64,000 nt of DNA from Talinum fruticosum (Eukaryota; Streptophyta; Magnoliopsida; Caryophyllales; Talinaceae). Made by a program: the position numbers and the translations under genes. Location: assembly GCA_021018815.1 (NCBI GenBank), contig JAITYX010000033.1, forward strand, positions 4,024,001 through 4,088,000. The letters are read 5' to 3'. The notes under the pieces were generated by a model. The model worked only from the letters and a program-made list of their open reading frames with translations. It made no database searches and was not told where the DNA came from. Shown in pieces: positions 34,796 through 46,889 of the stretch. The stretch's first letter is position 1. Each line of letters begins with the position of its first letter.

Positions 34796-35060
34796 TTATA
34801 TCCAAGCATAACGATCCCTGAACGAGAGTAGGGCATGACCAACGGGGTTTTTAACTAAAATGTCTATATGGGGTAATGGAAAGTCATCCTTAGGGCTTTC
34901 CTTATTCAAATTCCCGAAGTTGACGCACATCCTAACCCCTGTCATCTTTCTTTGGAACTGGAATTGGTAGTGAACCACTTTAATAAACCAAGTTTGTAAT
35001 TGCTTATGAACCTCTTCTTTGATCTTTAGTTCCCACCCAGGTTTCATCCTCCTAAGTTTC
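34796..35060 (-). pseudogene. Tat copy B: reverse transcriptase N-terminal block
   Basis: Encodes WELKIKEEVHKQLQTWFIKV, VRMCVNFGNLNKESPKDDFP and LPHIDILVKN, matching copy A, then the SFRDRY...GYN region where copy A begins. The catalytic box is missing from this piece. A one-base frame change precedes the junction. Confidence 0.88.
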
Positions 35061-35939
35061 TACTTAACTCGCTTAGCATCTTCGTAGAGTGAAATTTTAT
35101 GTTCTGTTATGCTTGGATCTATCCCTGGCATGTCTTTGTAAGACTATGCAAAGACATTTATAGATTTTGTAAGGAGCAAAGTAAATTGCTTCTACTCTTC
35201 TTGATTCAACTTTTTCCCAATTTTAACTTTCCGGGGTTGATTTGCTGACCATAAGATAATAGTTATTGTTTCCTCTATAATTGGTAAGTGATTTTCATGA
35301 TCTTCCATGGCTTTTAGTAATTCTTTAGGGATTTCTTATTCATCATTAGAGGCAAAGCAATTAAGAATAGGTGGAGGCAGAGAGTAAGTGAAAAGATTCA
35401 TCTTATTGAATGAAGAAAGGAGTATATTAGATTCGAAATAGAAATTGCAGAATTGGAAGACGAACTAATAGAATCAAAAAAGAAAATTCATCCTTAACCC
35501 CGCACACGTAAACAAACCGATCCCCTAAAATGACGGCAAACTCTTGTCCTTCTTCCGTATCAATCCAAGTGATATGCTTGGACCCTTCTGTCTCAATCCA
35601 AGTGATGAACTTGGATGAATCAAATTTTGGGTGTAACACGGCTTGGGACAAGCACCGAAACTAAATTCCCCTCTAGGCATTTCTCTTGTCCAAGTAACGG
35701 ATCAAAGATATTTTTCTCATCCAGATTAGTCCAGTCTTACGTGGACTATTCTTTCTCAAGAAGGTAAGGTACCTCATTTTCTAGTACATGACAATCACTG
35801 AATATTTCTAAACCAGGGACTAGGATGCCCTTCTCCATACATTAAAAGGGCTCGGAAAAACCATAGTAAGGGAACTCATCCCCTTCTTTCAAAAATTGCT
35901 CATTTAAAGTTCTAGGATATGGCTTAATAAAGTAGACTG
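35061..35939 (-). other. Tat copy B pol spacer
   Basis: Noncoding as read, homologous to copy A 28341-29186 (shared CTTTATAATACC-type and GATTTCTTATTCAT phrases). The 74-codon minus ORF (35427-35651) holds a duplicated WIDTEEG-like phrase, probably a remnant of the spacer peptide. Confidence 0.5.
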
Positions 35940-36620
35940 TGAGTGGTGTAGCCTCCTAGTCTTTATTTCCCACTAAGCTTTGGCTACTTCCTCGTAGTAG
36001 ATTATAGCCTAGTCCGAACTTGTAATTATTGGTGGGTTTAAGGGGTGGAAAGATTGTATGGCATGCGCTCCCGCCTATGACTAAGCCAGAAAAATACCCC
36101 TTCTTCTTTTCCTTTTCCGGTAGGTCAACATAAGGATTAAAGTTAAAAGTTGCTTCATCCTTTTCTGCAACAACTACGAGTCTCAAATTCATAATGCTCT
36201 TCATCATCAATGTCATACTCAATTTCGACAACGGACTCCTTAGAAGTGATAGTGGCGTAGAGGTTATCTCCGTTAACAGTTACCACCTGACCTTTAACAA
36301 TCATTTTGACCTTCCGGTGCGAGTGTGGAGGGCATTACCTGGTGGTGATGGAACCAAGGTGTCCTAGAAGGAGATTAAAAGTAGCTGAAATGTCTAGGAC
36401 TTGGAAATCAATGTTCTTCACCATTGGCCCAACATTGATTGGAAGAGTTACAATTCCCAAAACTGTTCTTTTGGAATTGTCATAAGCTCCGGAGATAAGC
36501 GGTTTTTTATAGAGTTGTTTCTCTCTTATGCCTAACCTTTTGGCGATCCTCCAAGGGCGACATTTACATCATATCCATTGTCCACTAAGGTTAGAGGGAT
36601 AAACTTGTTGATATAAGTAT
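35940..36620 (-). pseudogene. Tat copy B: protease and linker
   Basis: LTLVDNG is encoded near 36570 (protease active site, again D-N-G), and the linker at 36231-35956 has FNFNPYVDLP and NYKFGLGYNLL, paralleling copy A. Stops and a frameshift break it. Confidence 0.7.
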
Positions 36621-37769
36621 AGTTAGATAAAGATAATTGTTGTGTTCAATTCCTTCTTCAAGTAGGTCCTTCTTGTCAAATGTAATGGTTCCATCCTCAT
36701 TATTGACCATTCCTACCACTTCCTCAGGTGTGACTTTGGGAGAGACCTCAATCTTATTGAGTGCATCAATTAAGGCTTGTCTATGCTTTTAGGAGGCAGA
36801 TATGAGTTGCTAGATAGAGATATCAACTTTGAGTTTTTGAAGATGTTTAAGGATTGGGTCTTCTTATTTGGTAGCCTTTCTTTTTTTTTTGGGCTTCCCG
36901 AGTCTTTTGTGGACCCGTTGGCGCATTGTGTCATCTAGATCCGGTAAGGAACCGTATTTCATAAGTTTTTGGTTCTCCCCAAAAGTCTTCATCTTCTAAG
37001 GTTGGTGCGCCCTGAAGTTGTCATTGTTGTCATTCTTAGTCTCGTAAACATCCTTTTCATCACTTACCCATAATCCATGGACTTCTAGGTCTAACGAGAG
37101 TAAGCTAACTAGTGGTTTAGATTCGTTGATGTCTTAAATGAAAACAGAGGGATCCCACTAACCTGGAATGGGTCCGAAAAGATGGCTAAGGTCCCGTTGA
37201 ATGGGTTCTTGCTATTGTTGGGTTTCGAGCGGCCTTAGGGAGAGGCAGTTGACCATTGCGAAATATGATCTCTAATTTGTTGTTAAACGTCCAACATTAT
37301 TCCGTATCGTGTCCTCATGCACGATGATACTTTCAAAAGTTTCCTGCATCCTAGTTTCTTTATTGTTTCACGGTTCTAATTCTGCCATTACAAATGGCAA
37401 CTCAATCGTCCCTTTAGCTAGTCGGCGGTCGAGGGCTTGAGGGTAAGTAGTGTCTATAGGAGTGTAGTCATCATACCTATTAAGGGCATTAACATCCGCA
37501 CCCCTATAGTATTACGTGTGTTAGAAGTTTTCTTGTCTTTAGATTGGTAATTACCTCTATACCCAGATCACGAATTTTGTGGTCACGGCAGACAACTCTT
37601 CTTCTATAGCATACCCGCGTCTCTAAGGGTTGTGAAGCTCATGAACCGTAGGAACTTCAAATGTTGATTATAGGCGGGTCGAAGGTTCTTTACAATGATT
37701 CTAACTTGGTCCTTCTCGCAAGGTCAATCTAGCATATGAGCAGCCTTTGCCCTCTATTTGATGAGGAAG
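36621..37769 (-). other. Tat copy B gag-protease spacer
   Basis: Homologous to the shorter spacer of copy A at 29891-30342 but about 0.7 kb longer. It contains Lys/Arg-rich frames, a poly-T tract at 36880 and no intact ORF. Confidence 0.5.
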
Positions 37770-38200
37770 TTAGTGAAGCTTTCTTCTTCTCCTTGTTTGA
37801 TCGGCTCTAAATTTTGAAGGGTGACGAGATAGATCGGTTTTGTCCGAGTATTGATGTAGGAACTGCTTGAATAGATCAGCCGAATTATTGATCTTGCGTG
37901 GGTCAATTGCATTATACCACTTCATCACATCACTAACAAATGTCCACATGAAAATGATGTGGTAAGTGTCTTGAGTTACATTTTTAAGAGTCATTGCTCC
38001 TATGAAGTTGAGAACATGATGATGGGGATTCTCATAACCATGGAACTTAATATCTAGCATAGTGAATTTAGGAGGTAATTTCCCTTTGGGGATTGAAGTG
38101 AACTCTATGAGGTCAAAGTAGTGACTCTTGAACATGGAGGACTCTATTAACATCCTTTCTATCTAATCTGTGCATGGATGAGTCTTAGGCTCGGGACCCA
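37770..38200 (-). pseudogene. Tat copy B: gag
   Basis: Encodes SIPKGKLPPKFTMLDIKFHG, NPHHHVLNFIGAMTLKNV, YHIIFMWTFVSDVMKWYNAI and LFKQFLHQYS, the retrotransposon gag core with its conserved W and the FLHQY block. It ends by frameshift near 37780. It is the best preserved gag of the three copies (127 open codons). Confidence 0.88.
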
Positions 38201-38829
38201 TTTTGGAGGAGGTTGAGGTGGTGGACCCTTAGGTAGCGGACCATTAGGTGGTGGCCCATTTGGTGGCGGTCGAGCTTTTTCGTATCCTCCAATCTTATTT
38301 TCCTAAAGTGTCTTTAGGATGGCTTCAAGAGTTTTAGATATGGACTCTATTTTTTTTTATCTTAAGCCTCAATCCGAGCTTCCATCTTAGCTAAGGATTC
38401 GTTAAGCAAGGTAATGATAGGAGATGGTTGTGGTTCTTCGTCAATTGGAGGGGAATTGTTTTGGGTACTCGTCCTACGATGGAAGATTGATTGAACCGGT
38501 GTTGTGTGCACCAAAGTTGGTCGCACTAGCATAGATCGTGGTGTAGAGCTAGGGAAGCAGCTTTTTACTGAAGTCCTCTAACCTTTTCGAGCTCGGATTC
38601 CGACGAAACCCAATAGTGGTAGGCTTACAGATTTTGCAGTCTAGAGGATAATTGCTTAGGACCACGTTAAAAAAAAACTAGTTTTTGGGAGGAAGGGACT
38701 CGAGTGCTAGACCCGAAGAGACTAAATATAGAAAGAAAAAGAGTGCTCCTTATTTGGATGCACATAAGAAATGCAAAGCAATTAAAAGCGAATGCAATGA
38801 TGCTAAAGCCTTAGATTAGGATGAATTTA
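38201..38829 (-). other. Tat copy B gag N-terminal region and leader
   Basis: Degraded gag start: Pro-rich triplet runs (GGTGGTGG on the plus strand near 38215-38270) correspond to the Pro-rich stretch of copy A. Otherwise leader. Confidence 0.55.
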
Positions 38830-39185
38830 TTTGGCTAATGCACAAATGGACTCACCTATTCAAGATTAATTTTATTTTGGCTAAATGTAAAAATGAACTC
38901 ATCTAATTTGAGATGAATTTTATTTTGGCTAAATGCAAAAATGAACTCTCCTAATTTGAGATGAATTTTATTTTTACTAAATGCAAAAATGGACTCACCT
39001 AATTTAATTGAATTTTATTTTGGCTAAATGCGAAAATGGACTCACCTAGTTTGAGATGAATTTTACTTTTTGCATAATGCAAAAATGTATACACCTAATT
39101 TGAGATGAATTTTATTTTGGCTAGATGCAAAAGTAGACTCACCTAATTTGAGATGAATTTTATTTTGCCTAAGTGCAAAAAAAAA
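38830..39185. repeat. Tandem repeat in the leader of Tat copy B
   Basis: About seven units of roughly 48 bp built on GGCTAAATGCAAAAATG, ACTCACCTAATTTGAGATGA and ATTTTATTTT. Units are clearer than in copy A. Confidence 0.9.
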
Positions 39186-39936
39186 AAATTCAAGCATGCT
39201 GAAAAGTCAAAGCCCTTAAAAAACATAAAACTAACTAAGAAAATAAATGAGGGTCCCCGGCAGGACCCTCCTTAACTGATCGGAGGTAGCCGGCGCCGGT
39301 TATGTTGGACCACTGGTGGCTAAAAAACCGAGACTAAAAAGAGATATTTTTTAGACTAACTCGAAAATGTAATTAATGGATCAACCTAAAAGGAAAGGCA
39401 ATTATGACTTTTGGCTAAAAAGACACATATTGGACTGACTCAAGGAAATTAATTATTGCATTTTATTTGCACCCATGTAAGGGTTGTTTAACACACTAAA
39501 CTTAATCTAAAGGCTCGCAAGAAGAAGGTTAAATACCCAAAACTAATACACTCATTCAAGCATGCGAATGAAGAAAAAGATACCACCTAGACAACCAATA
39601 ATTTATGGCCAAAGAAGGGATAAATCTAGACAGGATACATGGTCTCTCATAATACAAGAATTTAGTACTCCATGGGGTTGTTCCTAGGTTTTAAAAAAAT
39701 ACCAAAAGAGCGTGCTATGAGTGGAGAGTAACCAACTTCCCAATAATCAAGCCTAAGTGGGCCCACTGAGTTGATAGTTCGACCTTTTTCAAAAGATGTT
39801 CTTAGGGGTAAAGCCTAATGGTCGAAATTAAAAACAATTATGTCCAAGGTTGCCTAAATGCAATATGTGTAATACAAAACAAATTAAGAAAACTCACAAT
39901 TCAAATTTTTAAGTTTCACCATCTTAATAAGTGATA
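39186..39936. other. Tat copy B leader between tandem repeat and primer site
   Basis: Noncoding. Shares CACTCATTCAAGCATG, GGATACATGG and AATCAAGCCTAAGTGGGCCC phrases with copies A and C. Confidence 0.65.
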
Positions 39937-39956
39937 CGTCCCTGGTGGAGCTGGCA
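39937..39956 (-). other. Tat copy B primer binding site
   Basis: The minus strand reads TGCCAGCTCCACCAGGGA, a mutated form of the family site, just inside the LTR end. Confidence 0.65.
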
Positions 39957-39958
39957 CT

Positions 39959-41608
39959 CGTAGGAACAAGCAGCCCCTTTCCGAAGATAGGTTCAAGGAG
40001 CAGAACAAACAGACTCGAGTTTCCAATGGAGTAGATGTGGCTCTCTTTTGGTTTTAGGGTTTTGAAAATGATTTTAAAAGTGGGATGCACCTCTTATTGA
40101 TATTTTCGATTTTTGTAATTCAAATTAAAGTGGTTTTAGCAAAGTAGTGGTTGGTGATTTTATTAATCTTTTATTTTAGAAATTAGTTTTACGAAGTCTC
40201 GGGATAATATTTCATAATTTAAGAAAATACAAAAATATCATTCATATTACGCCACAAGACTTTTGGGCCAAAAAGGTGTAATAACACCGGTTTGGACCAA
40301 GAGCCAAGCGCCGGTGGCTGGTCGGCGTTGGCAAAACCTAGCGATATCCAGTCACCGGAGCCAGCCATGGGCCGTGACTAATGGGTCAACCTCGGTCTAT
40401 CGCCTTGGCTGTTAGAAAATAAATCTGTTTTTGCCACTTTAAATTAGAAATGTCGACATACAATTTAGGAGAAATAAAAATAAAAAGAGAAAGTCGCCGA
40501 TCGGTTTTAGAAATAAAAACTAACAAACATAAAAGAAATACTCTTCCAACCTTAGTATGAGGAAACTAAGCTTAAAATAGATTTAAAAATGACTTCATCT
40601 GTCTAGAACCGAGAATCTAGAGTTTGGAGGTGAAGGCACGAGAAGTAGGGATAAGCACTCCATTCTACCCGCCAACAGTCGACCTTTACCTATTCGAATT
40701 CTTAGTTAAAATAACATGTTTTCAATCAAGCATACAACATATGGATACGAAAATTAAATCAATCGGAACATGTGAAGAAAGCAATAAAAGCAATTAAGAA
40801 ACCGATAAAAGAAAGCAAAAAGGAAAACGAGAAAAATAAAATTACGAGTGGATGGGGAGGAATTAAAAATGATTACATCTTGATCCACAATATGGAAAGC
40901 GGTAAAAAGCATAAATTACCTTTCCTTTTAGGTTGATCCATTAATTACATTTTCGAGTTAGTCTAAAAAATGTAATTAATGGATCAAACTGTTAGGTTAT
41001 TGGGTTTCGTCTAATTAGCCAAAATAAAATGTAACTAAGCTGTTAGGGGATTGAAGATAGGTTGAGCGCCCTTAGGTTGTCCCACCTGCTAATCTTGGAT
41101 CACGAACCAAATCCGGAAACGTGATGGCGGATGAACAAGATTAAAGTAGGTTATTTGTGAAATTTACGGTGGTGACTATTGTAGGAAAATGATGAAGATG
41201 CTTGGTAGATTGATGGTTACCTGAAAATGAGCCAAGAGATCATAATACCGATGTAGCATTCAATAGCTCTTAGCTTAATTTCAGCAACATATAGCTAACA
41301 TTAAGTATCATGTGGCGAGGCAAACGGTCATCCTTACAATGAGAGGTTAGGCTCTCTATTTATAGAGCAAAAGCTTGGTCACAAAATAACCTAAAATTAA
41401 TGCAAAAAGTCATCCAAACAATTGAACCGAACCGGCCAGTCTCCAAAAAACCGGATAAAATCATCCTCGCCCAAGAATCCCACAGGAGGTGCCAAGAAGC
41501 TCGGTGACGGCCTCAAAACAGCGTCGCGTGGATAACGGACCTTTCGTGCCTTGGTTGAACACTAGAGCAAAACGCAGGACTTTGGCAATACGAGCCAGGA
41601 AGCATGGT
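39959..41608 (-). repeat. Tat copy B 5' LTR, distal piece
   Basis: Runs from the LTR 3' end (GTTCCTACG at 39959) to the insertion point of copy C. It contains a TATA-like CTATAAATAGAG near 41360 on the minus strand, the GGTTTGGACCAAG-type phrase near 40290 and AACACCGG text shared with copies A and C. Confidence 0.85.
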
Positions 41609-42617
41609 TGTAGACACCTAAAAAGTGTAATCCCTTCTCTTGTTATTTATTTTATTAGCCCGGTGATGAAATCCCTGTCCTGTTTGTGTATTCGGATCAC
41701 GGTCGGAGGCTAATTGACGTGACGGAAGCCGATAAACCACAAAGAACCCTTTAGCACCAAAAAAATAGCTTTAGGCCGACCCATAAACCTATTTTATTTC
41801 AGCCGAACCAAGCTCGGGTCAGGCTACCAACCACGTAACCCAAACCCACACCAAAAATAAAACCTACCAAAAATAGAAACAAGACAAAAGTAGAAACCTC
41901 GCTAAAAATGGAAACTTTCTAAAAATGAAAACTCGCCCAAACCGGTGCCAGCCTTCTCCATACCGAGCAAAAATGTAGCGCTTCACTTTTTCACTCAGCG
42001 GCCAAGTGAGGCACGGAACCTGAGGTGTTTGTACGACGCCGTTTATGATCGACGTCGCATTTTTAGGCTCAACTTGTCAAAACGTCGTGTTTTGTGCCCG
42101 GAGGTCATCCGAAGCCCGAAACCCCGTAAATGCCCGTACGACGTTTTTGGAAATCAATGTCACACATCTTGCCTTCCCTATGGGATTTTCACGTTCAACG
42201 GGATTTGGCCGGTTCCCTCCGTGATCCTTGCCAGCAGACCCAGTCCAGTTCAATTGCAGATGAACGGTTGCTTGCAATTTTTAGGTAGTTTTTGTGACCT
42301 AATCCCATTTTATAAATAGAGGGTCTAACGCCTCACTTTGGCAACGACTGATTCCTAAGCTACATTCTGTTGAAATTAAGCTAAGAGCTACTTAATGCTA
42401 CATCAATATTCTGATGTCTTGGCTCGGCTTTAGCTAATCTCTACTACACTCTCAAATGATCTCACCATTCTATTCCATTTCCTAATCCTCTACTTTTCAC
42501 ACTACTCTGCCTCCACAAATTCCACAAAATAGCCCCTTTCGGTCTTATTCATCCACCTTCACCCTTCCAGATTCGGTTCGTGAACCAAGTCGGCAAGTGA
42601 GACAACCTGAGTGTACC

Positions 42618-42930
42618 TGTTAACTCGTATTTTGTACGTAATTTTAATAGTTATTTAGTTTATATTATATATTTTATTTTATCTAATTTATCCTATTTTG
42701 TATATTTATAGGTAATTATCAAATAATAGCGGAAGAAAAGAAAAGATGTTAAAAGCGGATTTTTAACTAGAGACAAGCATCCAAGAAAAGATATAAAGTC
42801 CGTCCATAAAATAATATGTCATAAAATATTTATTTTATGATATTATATTTTATGAAATCCTAATTTAAAGAGAAAAGGAAACTTGAAAGAGAAGAAAGAG
42901 GAATAACCTTAGTACTTCACCTCCTTACTT

Positions 42931-42974
<44 letters not shown>

Positions 42975-44782
42975 ATATATCACTTATTATCATCATCAAG
43001 GGGAGGAGCCCCACGCAGCCCTTGCTGCCCATCCTCTGGCCACCTACCCCTTTCCTTCCTTCGCACCCCTTCTACACATGCAGGCCTTGCTACCCATCAA
43101 CTCTTCTCTGCTCATCAAAATCCCAGCACGCCACCTCTTGCTTGTCTCCACCACCAGCCCTTAAACACCCACCATCTCATAATCATCTTCGTCATCACCA
43201 TGGGCAAGGAATATCATGGAAGTAATTTTATTATTATAATTTTTATTTTAAAGACTCTATTTTTATTGTTAATTTAATATTAAAGATGACATTTTTATTT
43301 AGTTTATGTGTCCCAAATTACATTATGTTTCAGTAGGTTTTTATACTTAATATAATCTACTTGAAATCATGTTAAATTATTTATTTTGAAACAAAGTTTC
43401 GTTCTTTATTGTCTTATTGATTCGATCCATGATTCTATGATAATTTGATTTTAATATTTATGATTTTATGTCTTATTAATTGGAGTGCACACTAATTAGT
43501 TTTATATAAATTCATATGATAGTTTAAAAGGTTTAAGTACGTAATCGCTTGATCTTTTAGACATAAGTATCACCCTAGTTAATCATGGATGGCTCATACC
43601 CATCTCTTTAAATTAGGAAATTATCATTGATCCTTGTTAAATCAATTTGCTAGCAGATTGGTTATTAGGTGCTAGATGATGTTTTTCTAATACTTAATGC
43701 TCTAATTTCATTAAATTCTAGTGCTAGTGCTAGGGTTATCAATATTAGTAGGGTTTATATTAGGGCTAGGCCTAAGTAAACTAATAACTAAAGAAAAACA
43801 GGGAAGATCCGCTATAGGTTGTCTTCTACAGTTTAGCTCATGGGTAGATCAATTTGTGTGTTAATGATAAATAATAATTTTGCATGGTGGATATAGATTA
43901 TACTAAGTGTTTTTATAAATTTAATATCTTTGATAATTATTTGTTTGCTTTTTTGTTATTTTCTTTAGTTTGTCAATTTTCATTTGTAAATTTATAGTCC
44001 TTTATTATCAATTTCATTATCCCCCTAAAGATCAGTATTTTACTTTAGTTTTAGTAATTTTATTTTAGTTTAATTTTAAGTCCTTATATATTTTAATTTT
44101 CAGATTATTTTTCTGTCAGCTTTTATTATTTTTGAGTCAGTTTGTTAGAAATTAGTTTAAAAATAGTTTCTTTTATTATTTTTTGTGTTTTATCTTCTTT
44201 TAACGTTTAGATAGAGTCCTAGTTTGATTTGATTAAATTTTAGAATTTTTGGAATTAATTTGATAATTTTTCAGATTTAATTCTTGAATTTAATTACTAC
44301 AGGTTTTTAGTTAAATAAATTCGTAAATTCAGTTTTAAATTTTATTTTTATATTTTTAGGGTCTGATTAGGTCTAAAAAATTAGTGTTAATATTCTAGGT
44401 AATTTTAGTATTTATTTTTGTAATTAATTTAGTGTAGAATTTTACTTATTTAATTTTCTGTTTTAGAATTTCTTTATTTTCTGCTTTATAATTTTCTATT
44501 TTAATTATTCTAAAAATATATAAAAAAATATTTCTGGGTTATTATACTTTTTATATTCTGTATAAATTATTTATTTATTAATGCATAATTTTATGTGATT
44601 TATAGCTATTAATTTACTAATTTATATTTTCTGTTTTTTTTAAATAGTAGTAAATTTAATTAGATTTAAGCTTGCATGTTATTATATCTTTCCTCATGGA
44701 TTCGATCCCTACTTTGCTATGCTATATTGTTAATTATAAGCCTAAGTAGTGGTTTAATTTGTAGCTGTACGACAAGCTAACA
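42618..44782 (+). repeat. Athila-like 5' LTR
   Basis: 2,165 bp, starts TGTTAACTCG and ends CTAACA, giving TGTTA/TAACA inverted ends. Very T-rich between 43,200 and 44,700. Contains an (AT)n run. Confidence 0.88.
42934..42980. repeat. (AT)n microsatellite
   Basis: About 47 bp of nearly uninterrupted AT dinucleotides inside the Athila-like LTR. Confidence 0.95.
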
Positions 44783-44787
44783 AATTT

Positions 44788-44805
44788 TGGCGTCGTTGTT
44801 GGGGA
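44788..44805 (+). other. Athila-like primer binding site
   Basis: TGGCGTCGTTGTTGGGGA, close to the TGGCGCCGTTGCCGGGGA site of Athila elements (aspartate tRNA, as I recall), five bases after the LTR end. Confidence 0.85.
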
Positions 44806-44957
44806 AAGAAAATAATAGTTGTTAGTTTTATTTAATTTAGATTTACTACTTTTATTACTTCTGTGTGACTTTAATAGTTTTTTTTCGCAATTTTTTTTCT
44901 TAGTGTTTATTTTATTTTGACAAGGAGCATACATTTGACGAAGTTGAAGCCAATTAA

Positions 44958-45364
44958 GTGTTTCGATTATGTTTCGTAAGTTATGAAATTATTGAGATGA
45001 CTACTTTACGTGAACTTGCTGCACCTAACTTGGATACGCAACTTCTACCTATCTCATATCCTGCATTGGACCGACCACTAAAATTGAACTCCATATTTTT
45101 AAATATGTTACCTAAATTTCATGGATTGTCCGGTGAGAACCCATATCGTCATATCAATGAGTTTATTATTACATGTTCCACTATGCAACTTGAGGGAATC
45201 ACCCAAGACCAAATTAAGTTGAGAGCTTTTCCTTTTTCACTTCAGCATAAGGCTAAAGATTGGTTTTATTACCTACCCCCTGCAACATTCACTACATGGA
45301 CCCAAGTTCATGCAACATTTTTAGAGAAATTTTTTCCTGCATCTAGGATAGGGTCCATTAGAAA
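44958..45364 (+). pseudogene. Athila-like gag, N-terminal part
   Basis: The open frame encodes LRELAAPNLDTQ, MLPKFHGLSGENPYRHINEF, QIKLRAFPFSLQHKAKDWFY, YLPPATFTTW and FLEKFFPASRIGSIRK, a textbook Athila-type gag start. A likely native start is the inner methionine at 44997 (MTTLRELAAP). The protein runs out of element sequence at 45364 and then reads 13 codons of Tat LTR to a stop at 45404. No stops in the retained part, so this piece is well preserved compared with its surroundings. Confidence 0.92.
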
Positions 45365-46348
45365 GTACCGGATCAACCTTCAATCACTTTTACAGTTTAT
45401 TTAATTTATTCCTTTAATGCTTTTAGTATTGTGGAACAAAATGTAATTGCTTTTAATTCCTCCTCCCTCGCTGTAATTTTATTTCTTTCGCTTTCTTTTT
45501 GCTTTCTTTTATCACTTTTCTTTATCACTTTTCTATTAGCTTATGTGTTGCTTTCTTTGCATGCCTCGGTTGATTTAATTTCTCATATTTTTCATGTTGT
45601 ATGCTTGCCTATTCAAACACACTATTTAATCTCACAACTAGAATTAGTAAAGGTCATCTCTTGACATGCGGAATGGAGAGTTTATCCCTACATTTCATAT
45701 CTTCACCCACGGACACTAGATTCTCGATTCTAGGCCGATGGAGTCATTTTTTAAAACCTTTTTAGACTTAGTTTTTCCCATACTAACTTTGGAAAATTTT
45801 TCTTTTTATTTTTGTTAGTTTTTATTCCTAAACCGACTAGCGAATCTCCTTTGCTTATTTTTATCTCTCTTAAATTGCATCTCGGCATTTCTAATTTTAA
45901 AAAAATTATCAAAATTGATTTATTTTCTGGCAACCAAGGCCATAGACCTCGGACCGACTCCTCGGTCTCAGCCTATGGCCGGTTTCGATGACAGGACGAC
46001 ACTAGCCAGTGGCCAGGCTTGGCTTGTGGTCCAAATTGGTGTTGTCATGCCCTTTTGACTCAAAAGCATTTTGGCAAGATGTAAATTTTATTCTTCCCTT
46101 TTCTTAAATTATGAAATAATATCCCGAGACCTTCTAGAAATTAATTTCTAAAATAAAAAACTAACAAAAATCGCCAATCACCATTTTACTTAAAGTGTTT
46201 CAAATTAAATTATAAAAATCGGAAATCTAAGTAATAGACACACTCCCACTTTCAAAATGAACTTTCAAAAAAGAATCTTCAAAGACATTCGTGGGAAACT
46301 CGGTCCTGATTTGGTTCCTTTACGGGGGATGAGTTCTGGTTCCTATAG

Positions 46349-46366
46349 TGGCGACTCCACTGTGAA
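46349..46366 (+). other. Tat copy C primer binding site
   Basis: TGGCGACTCCACTGTGAA, one base after the LTR. Best preserved of the three family sites. Confidence 0.85.
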
Positions 46367-46889
46367 TGTATCACTTATTAAGAGGGTGAGACTTGAAAAT
46401 TTAAGTTGTAAGTTTTCTTAACGTGTTTTGTTTTAGGCATATTGCATTTAGGCAGCCTTGGACATATTTGTTTTTAATTTCGACCATTAGGCTTTACCCT
46501 TAAGAACATCTTTTGGAGAGGTCAAACTATTAACCCACTGGGCCCACTTAGGCTTGATTATTGGGAAGGTGGTTACTCTCCACTCCTAGCAAGCTTTTCT
46601 TGGTTTTTATTGAGAGCGTCGAGAATTCATGTTGTTTCCTGTCGTGCACCTTATGGATGACTAAATTCTCATACTATAAGACACCATATATCCGACCTAG
46701 ATTTATCCCTCTTTTGGCCATAGATCCTTAGTTATTTAGGAGGTCCCTTTCCCTTCATTTGCATGCTTGAAATAAGTGTGGATACTTTTGGTATTTAACC
46801 TTTTTCTTGTGAGCCTATTAGTTTAGGTTAGGTTCATTAAATAATCCTTGCAAGAGTACAAAATTCAAATAAAATAAAACAACCTTTTA

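Larger units (their letters stand above)
42618..45364 (+). mobile_element. Athila-like gypsy fragment with a 5' LTR and start of gag
   Basis: 2,747 bp, bounded by GTACC on both sides (42613-42617 and 45365-45369). It has a complete 2,165-bp LTR (TGTTA...TAACA), the primer site TGGCGTCGTTGTTGGGGA, and gag that stops abruptly after the SRIGSIRK motif. Everything downstream (rest of gag, pol, env-like region, 3' LTR) is missing. The 3' LTR of copy C shows the uninterrupted target. Confidence 0.92.
41609..46347 (+). repeat. Tat copy C 5' LTR, interrupted
   Basis: The outer piece (41609-42617) starts TGTAGACACC and the inner piece (45365-46347) ends TTCCTATA. Together about 1,990 bp, matching the 1,972-bp 3' LTR along its length (same GATGAAATCC block, TATA-like TATAAATAGAGGG at 42311, GTTTATTTAATTTATTCC block). 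The Athila-like insert lies between. LTR divergence is visible (many substitutions), so the insertion is old. Confidence 0.92.

Noticed and set aside
41945..42319. 124-codon plus ORF
   Set aside because: Lies inside the Tat copy C LTR and is not open in the matching part of the 3' LTR.
45431..45664. 77-codon hydrophobic ORF
   Set aside because: LTR sequence of Tat copy C with T-rich codons giving Phe/Leu. The equivalent 3' LTR region is not conserved as a frame.
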